Source of the DNA: a virus
Length of the DNA: 64,000 bases
Reading direction: 5' to 3' (one strand)
IMG/VR virus record: IMGVR_UViG_3300020020_000027
Span: 1 to 64,000 of that record
A program made the translations under genes and the position numbers. This document shows positions 1 through 4,400 of the stretch, piece after piece. Position 1 is the stretch's first letter. Each line of letters opens with the position of its first letter. A model generated the notes under the pieces. That model had not been told where the DNA came from, did no database searches, and was given only the letters and a program-made list of their open reading frames with translations.

Positions 1-16
1 CCCATTAGTTCGGTTG

Positions 17-146
17 GCTTGAGGACAAAAAAGAATGGTCGTGCGTGCTTACAAAGCCTCAAGCGATAGAAGGTAAGTCGTATGATCTGTGGGGAGAACC
101 CACGGTATTCACGCCGCGTGAAGCATGAAACAAAGACTTGCCTTCT
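17..146 (+). ncRNA. Unclassified structured RNA at window edge
   Basis: No credible reading frame is seen. Two nested hairpins can be drawn: GCTTGAGG (17-24) with CCTCAAGC (57-64), and a 12-bp helix of 68-79 with 135-146. The second encloses two short hairpins (GTGGG/CCCAC and TTCACG/CGTGAA). The layout and its place 40 nt before the first Y-RNA-like element suggest another member of the RNA locus, but it lacks the TGA/ACTT signature. Family not recognised. Confidence 0.35.
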
Positions 147-187
147 CCTAAAAGTCCTTTGAGAATTACACAGTGGAGCTGATGAAA

Positions 188-267
188 AGCAGCAGACTGA
201 ATTGGGTATCGGTTATCATTTATTGGAAAATGAAACAATCCCGATCCCTACCTACTTGTTTGCTGCT
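188..267 (+). ncRNA. Y-RNA-like RNA, copy 1
   Basis: An 80-nt hairpin. The outer stem is 10 bp, AGCAGCAGAC (188-197) with GTTTGCTGCT (258-267). TGA (198-200) lies on the 5' side and ACTT (254-257) on the 3' side. The inner stem pairs 204-212 with 241-248 (one bulge), then TTATC opens the loop. In animal Y RNAs the Ro60 site is a terminal stem followed by CGA opposite ACUU, and GGGUUAUC begins the internal loop; the match in both sequence and position is why I call it Y-like. tRNA-His starts 3 nt downstream. The adjacent TROVE gene at 4401 is the expected partner. Confidence 0.6.
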
Positions 268-270
268 CTT

Positions 271-344
271 GGTGGTTATGGTGTACCGGAAGTGCACGGC
301 GGGATGTGACCCCGCAAGTCTGGGTTCGACTCCCAGTAATCACC
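271..344 (+). tRNA. tRNA-His (GTG)
   Basis: Cloverleaf: G-1 (271) opposite C73 (344), acceptor 272-278 with 337-343, D arm with GTG/CAC stem, anticodon stem GCGGG/CCCGC with loop ATGTGAC (anticodon GTG), T arm CTGGG TTCGACT CCCAG. The G-1:C73 pair is the tRNA-His identity element, so the assignment is firm. CCA is not encoded. It is packed 3 nt after Y-like copy 1 and 3 nt before copy 2, which suggests processing from one transcript. Confidence 0.88.
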
Positions 345-347
345 CAA

Positions 348-469
348 AATTGTTCAACTGAATTGTGAATTGGTGATCACCACTAGATCGGGTCCTTGGA
401 AGATAGGTAAAGATCTTCGCTTGGCTATGCCAAGTGACCACTCCAATTCCTGTAACTTGTTGGACAATT
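348..469 (+). ncRNA. Y-RNA-like RNA, copy 2 (long form)
   Basis: 122 nt. The outer stem is 11 bp (348-358 with 459-469), with TGA at 359-361 and ACTT at 455-458. The inner stem GAATTGG/CCAATTC (367-373 with 443-449) is followed by TGATC in place of TTATC. The enlarged loop has CACT/AGTG closing two hairpins, AGATC/GATCT and CTTGG/CCAAG, a three-way junction. Bacterial YrlA RNAs also carry a folded module beyond the Ro stem, so this may be a tRNA-mimic domain, but no TTCRA T-loop is visible. Confidence 0.55.
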
Positions 470-495
470 CATATAGCTTCAAGTAATCCACCAAA

Positions 496-610
496 GTGTT
501 GGACTGAAATGGAATTGATTATCAAGAGTCCGCAAGTATGCAAAAACTTGGCCTTGAAGCTACCCCGCCACAAGGTAGGACAAATCGATACCAGCAATCT
601 TGTTTGACAC
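496..610 (+). ncRNA. Y-RNA-like RNA, copy 3 (long form)
   Basis: 115 nt. The outer stem GTGTTGGAC (496-504) pairs with GTTTGACAC (602-610) using several G-T wobbles. TGA is at 505-507 and CTT at 599-601 (preceded by T, not A). The inner stem pairs 510-518 with 585-593 with one mismatch and leads into TTATC (519-523). The loop contains GTCC/GGAC closing two hairpins (CAAGT/ACTTG and CCTTG/CAAGG), the same two-hairpin plan as copy 2 with unrelated sequence. Confidence 0.55.
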
Positions 611-761
611 ACAAAACATGGGTAGGTGGTTCGCGGGTGAAATTCCCGACCTGTTTGGTAGTGTCATAGTCTGACGGCACAGGAATGGCACGTGACAGAC
701 AATGGTAAGTCCGTCTAAGCTACTAAAGCAGTGGGTGGTTCGATTCCCCCTATACCCGCGC
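611..761 (+). other. tRNA-like fragments without a convincing cloverleaf
   Basis: A T-arm-like element (loop TTCGATT at 739-745, stem with one mismatch) and a possible acceptor 3' strand (751-757) are present. I cannot find a matching 5' half at normal distance, and the anticodon region is unclear. An upstream hairpin pairs AGGT with ACCT around 624-653. It sits between Y-like copies 3 and 4 where a tRNA would be expected, so it may be a diverged tRNA or a mimic. Confidence 0.3.
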
Positions 762-857
762 TGCTTGACTGAATGAATTCGGTTATCGGTGAAATAGAAG
801 GAAGCTCGATATATTGAGCGTCTATTATAATTCCGAATTTAACTCACTTGTTAGGCA
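762..857 (+). ncRNA. Y-RNA-like RNA, copy 4
   Basis: 96 nt. The outer stem TGCTTGAC (762-769) pairs with GTTAGGCA (850-857); TGA is at 770-772 and ACTT at 846-849. The inner stem is 8 bp (775-782 with 833-840), followed by TTATC (783-787). The loop holds GCTC/GAGC (804-819) inside AATAG/CTATT. All signature elements of the set are in register. Confidence 0.6.
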
Positions 858-883
858 CACAAAGGCCCGCGACCCTCGGGGAC

Positions 884-956
884 AATGCTTGACTGAACGG
901 ATATTGGTTATCACACAGCCAAAGTTAATCCGATATCCACGTGCTTGTTAAGCATT
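884..956 (+). ncRNA. Y-RNA-like RNA, copy 5 (short form)
   Basis: 73 nt. The outer stem is 10 bp (884-893 with 947-956), with TGA at 894-896 and GCTT at 943-946. The inner stem is 9 bp (899-907 with 930-938), then TTATC and a plain loop of about 22 nt. This is a minimal Y-like hairpin with no extra module. Confidence 0.6.
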
Positions 957-971
957 ATTAAATTAAATAAC

Positions 972-1043
972 AATGTTGGACTGACGAGGATTGGTTATCT
1001 CTCTTTAAGATTCCTCCGATCCGTGTTTTACTTGTTCGACATT
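972..1043 (+). ncRNA. Y-RNA-like RNA, copy 6 (short form)
   Basis: 72 nt. The outer stem is 10 bp (972-981 with 1034-1043), with TGA at 982-984 and ACTT at 1030-1033. The inner stem GGATTGG (988-994) pairs with CCGATCC (1016-1022), followed by TTATC (995-999). It is separated from copy 5 by 15 AT-rich nt. The GGTTATC in the loop matches the position of GGGUUAUC in vertebrate Y4. Confidence 0.6.
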
Positions 1044-1050
1044 TATAAGA

Positions 1051-1122
1051 CTTCTTGCGTTACCTGCATCCCGCAAGGAGAAGGAAGGGTGTTGGGATAG
1101 GAGAAAGACTCCAATGCCCTTC
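1051..1122 (+). ncRNA. Pair of hairpins before tRNA-Pro
   Basis: Hairpin one pairs CTTCTTGCG (1051-1059) with CGCAAGGAG (1072-1080). Hairpin two is a 12-bp helix, 1084-1095 with 1111-1122. They end 4 nt before tRNA-Pro. There is no T-run, so they are not obvious terminators; they may be a further small RNA or processing signals. Unclassified. Confidence 0.35.
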
Positions 1123-1126
1123 CGAT

Positions 1127-1200
1127 CTGGATATAGCCTAACTTGGTAGGGCACTAGCTTTGGGAGCTAGAGATTACAGGTTCGAATCCTGTTATCCAGA
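1127..1200 (+). tRNA. tRNA-Pro (TGG)
   Basis: Acceptor CTGGATA/TATCCAG with discriminator A1200, D arm of normal size, anticodon stem CTAGC/GCTAG with loop TTTGGGA (anticodon TGG), T arm ACAGG TTCGAAT CCTGT. A complete cloverleaf, 74 nt, CCA not encoded. Confidence 0.9.
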
Positions 1201-1380
1201 CGGTATGTCTTTTAATTGTTGTGTAGAGATATTCCTAGCGTTTGCTGCTACAAACACTAAAAGCATGTGTCCAGTAGTTCAATAAGATATTGATTGCTAG
1301 GTCATTCAAATCGATATTGCGAACGAACAGACAGGGCAGGTGAAAAGACCTGGGTAAAGTAGCCTGCCCCCAACTAAGCT
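1201..1380 (+). other. Noncoding spacer with hairpins
   Basis: No gene is supported. A 9-bp hairpin can form near 1288-1318 (ATATTGATT with AATCGATAT). A strong one spans 1334-1369, GGGCAGG with CCTGCCC, enclosing AGGT/ACCT. The second lies directly before the tandem-hairpin block and may belong to the same transcript. Confidence 0.3.
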
Positions 1381-1598
1381 CCCAATGTGTGATGTTTTCT
1401 CCCGCTCGGGGTAAGTTCCGCTAGGGTCACTACTCATCACACATTGGGGTTAAACCCCCAATACATAGACATTCCAATGCGGGTGCGCCGAACAATTTGG
1501 ATTGGGATACGCTGTGTATTGGGCTAAACGCCCAATGTGTGATGGACTGTTCATTTTTCAGGGTTAGTTCAGCCTACCTTAGACCATTACACATTGGG
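1381..1598 (+). repeat. Three tandem long hairpins with shared arms
   Basis: Hairpin A: a 14-bp perfect stem, CCCAATGTGTGATG (1381-1394) with 1435-1448. Hairpin B: 12 bp, CCCAATACATAG (1457-1468) with 1512-1523. Hairpin C: 15 bp with one wobble, 1531-1545 with 1584-1598. Each unit is about 67 nt, with an apical region of about 38-43 nt that differs between copies and has its own short helices. Arms are conserved in sequence while loops are not. There is no T-run and no reading frame. They look like paralogous small RNAs; I do not recognise the family. Confidence 0.6.
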
Positions 1599-1789
1599 TT
1601 AAAAGCTCCTGGCTGTCCGGCTGGAGATCGGGCGGACCTACATGTCTGGTAGGTTAACTCCATGTCTGGTACCGTACATGGCCCAAACGGTACACTACAA
1701 ATGGGAACGTGACATAGGCTTGGGATGTCACACGTATCAGGTGTGTTTAGTGCCTAGTAATAGGTCTTGGGTTTGCCTGATTAAAGTTT
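1599..1789 (+). other. Noncoding spacer with overlapping hairpins
   Basis: Several small inverted repeats: GTCCG/CGGAC near 1615-1637, ACCTAC/GTAGGT with a 7-nt loop (1637-1655), CCATGT/ACATGG (about 1660-1682) competing with GTACCGT/ACGGTAC (about 1669-1693), and GTGACAT/ATGTCAC (about 1709-1732). The alternative pairings at 1660-1693 could act as a switch, but nothing identifies a ligand or target. No gene seen. Confidence 0.3.
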
Positions 1790-1790
1790 T

Positions 1791-1875
1791 GGGGATGTTG
1801 GCGTAATGAGGAGTTGGCACCGAATCCACAGTAATTGTGGTTGCCCTTGCGTAGGTTCGAATCCTACTGTCCCCT
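1791..1875 (+). tRNA. tRNA-like sequence, anticodon arm not canonical
   Basis: A good T arm, GTAGG TTCGAAT CCTAC (1851-1867), and a 7-bp acceptor pairing GGGGATG (1791-1797) with TGTCCCC (1868-1874). In between, the only clear hairpin is CCAC/GTGG around 1827-1840. It could be a long variable arm, but no 5+7+5 anticodon arm with T33 is found. It may be a degenerate class II tRNA or a tRNA mimic. It ends 1-2 nt before Y-like copy 7. Confidence 0.45.
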
Positions 1876-1876
1876 C

Positions 1877-2016
1877 GATGTTGGACTGAGTTATTATCGG
1901 TTATCATCTAACTACTAATTAGAAGGTCCAGGTTCGAATCCTGGTCGGCCCACGGGGGCCGATGGTGTAATGGATAGCACAAGAACTACTCGATAATAGA
2001 CAACTTGTTCGACATC
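1877..2016 (+). ncRNA. Y-RNA-like RNA, copy 7, with circularly permuted tRNA module (YrlA-type)
   Basis: The outer stem is 10 bp (1877-1886 with 2007-2016), with TGA at 1887-1889 and ACTT at 2003-2006. The inner stem TTATTATCG/CGATAATA (1892-1899 with 1991-1998) is followed by TTATC (1901-1905). The loop carries, in order: T arm CCAGG TTCGAAT CCTGG (1928-1944), acceptor 3' strand TCGGCCC (1945-1951), linker ACGG, acceptor 5' strand GGGCCGA (1956-1962), and D arm GTGT/GCAC with loop AATGGATA (1965-1980). This is a tRNA opened at the anticodon and closed at the acceptor end, matching the published idea that bacterial YrlA RNAs mimic tRNAs. Confidence 0.72.
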
Positions 2017-2032
2017 AGAAAATGGAGTTGTC

Positions 2033-2185
2033 ATGAAAGTTGTATACATTCTAGCGGGAATCTTAACGGTAATAATAGCCAGCGGATTCACCATTTGGAT
2101 TGGATACATATTAGTAAATGGAATGCGAAAAAGAATAGCGCGAATCAATCAAACGCGAAAAGACAAGCAAATACGGAGGTTCTAG
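2033..2185 (+). CDS. Small single-pass membrane protein
   Basis: 50 aa, starting MKVVYILAGILTV. One hydrophobic helix (about residues 3-27) is followed by a basic tail rich in Arg and Lys, so an N-out or N-in single-pass membrane protein is likely. A GGAG lies 8 nt upstream. Its TAG stop overlaps the GTG start of the next gene (TAGTG), so the two are translationally coupled. Function unknown; the pairing with a lipoprotein suggests a joint envelope role. Confidence 0.65.
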   Translation: MKVVYILAGILTVIIASGFTIWIGYILVNGMRKRIARINQTRKDKQIRRF

Positions 2186-3186
2186 TGAAGAACACCCGTC
2201 GCTATGTCGCAATTCTTGCCGGAACTGGCATTGCATTGGGACTTGGCGCGTGTAGTACAACTTCCGAGCCTGATAAGGTTGGGCTGTACTACATGGAGGG
2301 TCCATCCGATGGGTACCAGTTTGGTGAGTGCATTCAGCCAGGCAAAACCGGTTCACCCGAATGGAATAATTCTGTAGTATATTTGCCGACAAGCCTACGC
2401 ACGTGGGTTATCGACGATATGCCAGATCCAACAGACCCACTAAATAAGTCTGTCATTGCTCCTGGTGCTGACTCAGGAAATGTCACGGTAGTTTCGGCAA
2501 AGCCTGAGAAGGACCAGCCATCAGGTGTTCAGGTAAAGATTTCTACTAAGACATCTTTCTACCTCAACACTTTTTGCGATAAGAGTGGTGGCAAGGCAAA
2601 GGAATTCTGGGAGAAAATCGGACGACGATACTTTGCGGATACGGACAAGGGATGGAAGGACATGTTGGAGGCAGAAATGACTCCAATACAGAACACCATT
2701 ATCAAGGACGTGTCCCGCAACTATAGTGCAGATCCATTCATCGCCAATGCAAATGGCGAACAGAATGAAGCACAGAAGACAATATCGGAACGTCTCGCAG
2801 TGGAATTCAACCGGCTTGCTGGAGGACAATTCTTCTGTGGTCCCACATTTAATCGAGCATCGGACACCTGTCCAGCACTTGAAATGCTTATTATCGGCGT
2901 GGAATATGCCGATCGTGGCATTCAGGCAGCAAGAAATGAAAAGCAAAAGGCAGTTGAACTTGCCGCGGCGAAGTTGGCCGAAGCACAGGGTATAGCTGCC
3001 GCCCTGGTGGCAGAAGCACAAGGCAAGCGCGATGCCGCCAACGCTGTGGGCGCACTGTACAACTCGCCTGGATGGGTGGCCTTGCAAAAGCAAATCGAGG
3101 CAGGCAAGGCACTTATCGAAGCCTGCAAGCAGGCCAAGGAATGCCGACTTATTGTTGGCGCCGATGGCACGCTGATAATGCAATAA
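2185..3186 (+). CDS. SPFH/prohibitin-like lipoprotein
   Basis: 333 aa from the GTG at 2185, chosen because GGAGG lies 5 nt upstream and translation then begins with a basic signal peptide ending in the lipobox LGAC (about residue 20). Upstream extension of the frame would run through Y-like copy 7. The central part resembles SPFH (band 7) membrane scaffolds; residues about 250-300 form an Ala/Glu/Lys-rich coiled coil typical of that family. Such lipoproteins are common in large actinophages; their role is unproven, possibly envelope remodelling or superinfection exclusion. Likely anchored on the outside of the cytoplasmic membrane. Confidence 0.7.
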   Translation: MKNTRRYVAILAGTGIALGLGACSTTSEPDKVGLYYMEGPSDGYQFGECIQPGKTGSPEWNNSVVYLPTSLRTWVIDDMPDPTDPLNKSVIAPGADSGNVTVVSAKPEKDQPSGVQVKISTKTSFYLNTFCDKSGGKAKEFWEKIGRRYFADTDKGWKDMLEAEMTPIQNTIIKDVSRNYSADPFIANANGEQNEAQKTISERLAVEFNRLAGGQFFCGPTFNRASDTCPALEMLIIGVEYADRGIQAARNEKQKAVELAAAKLAEAQGIAAALVAEAQGKRDAANAVGALYNSPGWVALQKQIEAGKALIEACKQAKECRLIVGADGTLIMQ

Positions 3187-3448
3187 ACTTCCTGGTGTGG
3201 GACAAGCTTCCTAGGAAGCTTTCGACCCAACTCGCAGGAAATAAAATTGAGTATTGAATATAAACTTCCTGCTGTTGACGGGCCGGGAAGGGTGGAAAAC
3301 GAAGTCTGGTGTGGAATACCGGGTTCTTAACGATGGAGAACAGGTCCAGATGAAGAGGTGCATATAGTGGCACCCATGCGGCAACTTCCACAATAAACTT
3401 CTCCGTGATGGAGGGGTTGGGGAAATGGCAGTTAGCTGACTGCCTGGT
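3187..3448 (+). other. Noncoding spacer with strong hairpins
   Basis: Directly after the lipoprotein gene, 3189-3240 folds as a long imperfect hairpin around the perfect 18-bp palindrome centred at 3212/3213 (AAGCTTCCT half-site). It lacks a T-run but may end or protect the upstream mRNA. Another hairpin, GGCAGT/ACTGCC, lies near 3427-3444. No gene supported. Confidence 0.35.
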
Positions 3449-3521
3449 CGAGGAGATGTTTTGCGGCATCATGGTTAAAGGGTCTCGTAAGCCCGAGGGG
3501 GTTCGAATCCTCCATCCTCAC
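3449..3521 (+). tRNA. Imperfect tRNA-like sequence, possible Thr (CGT)
   Basis: T arm GGGGG TTCGAAT CCTCC (3497-3513) with one wobble. The acceptor 3' strand (3514-3520) pairs with 3449-3455 except at both ends. A loop CTCGTAA closed by GGGT/GCCC would give anticodon CGT. The D stem is poor. It may be a decayed tRNA or another mimic; it abuts Y-like copy 8. Confidence 0.35.
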
Positions 3522-3600
3522 GCTTGATTCATGGCTTTCGGCGGTTATGATATAAGGGTACCTAAAGTCACCCTCCGAACAATATGGGTGCGTTGAGCGT
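3520..3600 (+). ncRNA. Y-RNA-like RNA, copy 8 (divergent)
   Basis: The outer stem pairs 3520-3527 with 3593-3600 with wobbles. The inner stem TTCGG (3537-3541) pairs with CCGAA (3575-3579), followed by CGGTTATGATA, close to the GGTTATC of the other copies. The TGA and ACTT elements are not conserved, so this is either a degenerate copy or a look-alike. It ends 2 nt before tRNA-Gly, the same packing as elsewhere in the locus. Confidence 0.4.
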
Positions 3601-3602
3601 AA

Positions 3603-3674
3603 GCGTTATTAGTGTTAATGGGAACACATCTGCCTTCCAAGCAGAAGTTGTGGGTTCGAATCCTACATAGCGCA
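3603..3674 (+). tRNA. tRNA-Gly (TCC)
   Basis: Acceptor GCGTTAT/ATAGCGC with one wobble, discriminator A, D arm GTGT/ACAC with GGG in the loop, anticodon stem TCTGC/GCAGA with loop CTTCCAA (anticodon TCC), T arm GTGGG TTCGAAT CCTAC. 72 nt, complete cloverleaf, no encoded CCA. Confidence 0.9.
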
Positions 3675-3675
3675 C

Positions 3676-3794
3676 GGGGAATCCGAAGTGATTTAATTCC
3701 TATATGGCAGATCCACGGACGGGAATTAGTCAGATGGTATAGCTGGCCATTGCACCTATGCACCCCCCGTGGAGGAGGTGCTCAAGGATTCCTC
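3676..3794 (+). ncRNA. Structured RNA, possible further Y/Yrl relative
   Basis: The outer stem is 9 bp (3676-3684 with 3786-3794). Inside, TAATTCC (3694-3700) pairs with GGAATTA (3722-3728), and CCACGG (3713-3718) could instead pair with CCGTGG (3767-3772). The stretch 3721-3745 resembles a tRNA 5' half (acceptor, D loop with GG), placed downstream of its complement as in copy 7. There is no T-loop, so this is only suggestive. It starts 1 nt after tRNA-Gly. Confidence 0.35.
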
Positions 3795-3817
3795 ACCATC
3801 CAAATAAAAGGACAGCT

Positions 3818-4054
3818 ATGAACACTTACATTGTAACCTATAAACATCAAATCAAAAATAAAGAACATGACCCTAAGAACAAAGTAACTAATAAATGCAC
3901 TGCATCGAATGTATGTACAGATTCAACGGGGGAGCATCATTCTTTCTTGGCAGAAGGAATAACTACACTAGAACTGAAAGAACGACTTACACAGGCTGGA
4001 ATGCATATCACAAGAATAGAACTAGCAACAATGGTGAGGAAACTCCACCACTGA
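3818..4054 (+). CDS. Small hypothetical protein
   Basis: 78 aa from the ATG at 3818, preceded by AAAGGA. It starts MNTYIVTYKHQIKNKEHD, is basic and polar with no membrane segment, and has an amphipathic C-terminal half (ELKERLTQAG). No family recognised. It is the only protein gene inside the right half of the RNA locus. Confidence 0.55.
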   Translation: MNTYIVTYKHQIKNKEHDPKNKVTNKCTASNVCTDSTGEHHSFLAEGITTLELKERLTQAGMHITRIELATMVRKLHH

Positions 4055-4060
4055 ATAAAG

Positions 4061-4134
4061 CGCCAGGATGTCTCGCTTGACTGCGCAGTTACGAGACGGT
4101 GTGGAAGCAGTAGGTTCAACTCCTACCCTGGCGG
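4061..4134 (+). tRNA. tRNA-like RNA lacking a standard D/anticodon pair
   Basis: A perfect 7-bp acceptor CGCCAGG/CCTGGCG (4061-4067 with 4127-4133) and a perfect T arm GTAGG TTCAACT CCTAC (4110-4126). The 42 nt between fold only as one hairpin, GTCTCG with CGAGAC, whose loop contains CTGCGCAG. Overall length (74 nt) is normal for a tRNA, yet no anticodon loop with T33 is found. It probably uses tRNA processing enzymes but may not decode. Confidence 0.45.
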
Positions 4135-4145
4135 CGACCCGTTTT

Positions 4146-4256
4146 GGCAGTTTGTCGGATAGTGTAAGTCGTCAGCGCCCAATAAGATTCTGTTCTTATT
4201 CCTTTTAATGGGAAGACCGCTCAGATGTCGAGCTTGGTGACTATAATCAAACTGCC
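4146..4256 (+). ncRNA. Unclassified structured RNA
   Basis: The outer stem GGCAGTTTG (4146-4154) pairs perfectly with CAAACTGCC (4248-4256) over 9 bp. Inside, AATAAG/CTTATT forms a hairpin and CCCAAT can pair with ATGGG. About 111 nt, no reading frame, directly followed by a terminator. Likely the last RNA of the locus; it lacks the Y-like TGA/ACTT signature. Confidence 0.4.
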
Positions 4257-4282
4257 CATCCTGCGCTCACAGGATGTGTTTT
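4257..4282 (+). terminator. Rho-independent terminator of the RNA locus
   Basis: Stem CATCCTG (4257-4263) with CAGGATG (4270-4276), loop of 6 nt, followed by TGTTTT. Placed at the end of the RNA locus and before the TROVE gene. Confidence 0.6.
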
Positions 4283-4326
4283 AACACTCCGTATTTCTGG
4301 TAGTGTGGTGAAACAGGCCGTTAAAA

Positions 4327-4361
4327 GATAATGGAGCTGGTCGTTACCCAGCTCCATTATC
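4327..4361 (+). terminator. Strong hairpin before the TROVE gene
   Basis: A 14-bp perfect stem (4327-4340 with 4348-4361) and a 7-nt loop. A T-run is lacking (CAAATTCTT follows), so it could be a second terminator or a 5' UTR hairpin of the TROVE mRNA. A small inverted repeat, GTTACTTTT/AAAAGTGAC, follows. Confidence 0.45.
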
Positions 4362-4400
4362 CAAATTCTTGTTACTTTTAAAAGTGACTGTGAGGAAAAA

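Noticed and set aside
188-1043. Hammerhead or other small ribozyme
   Set aside because: CTGA occurs in each copy, but the GAAA core partner and three-stem geometry are missing; the Y-RNA plan fits better.
1381-1598. Possible CRISPR array
   Set aside because: The repeated arms are the two sides of each hairpin (inverted, not direct), unit lengths vary, and no cas genes are near.
2005-2184. N-terminal extension of the lipoprotein gene
   Set aside because: It runs through the 3' strand of Y-like copy 7 and lacks a ribosome site; the GTG at 2185 has GGAGG and yields a clean signal peptide with lipobox.
2521-3183. Long minus-strand frame opposite the lipoprotein gene
   Set aside because: Cys-rich, incoherent protein with no ribosome site, a shadow of the plus-strand gene.
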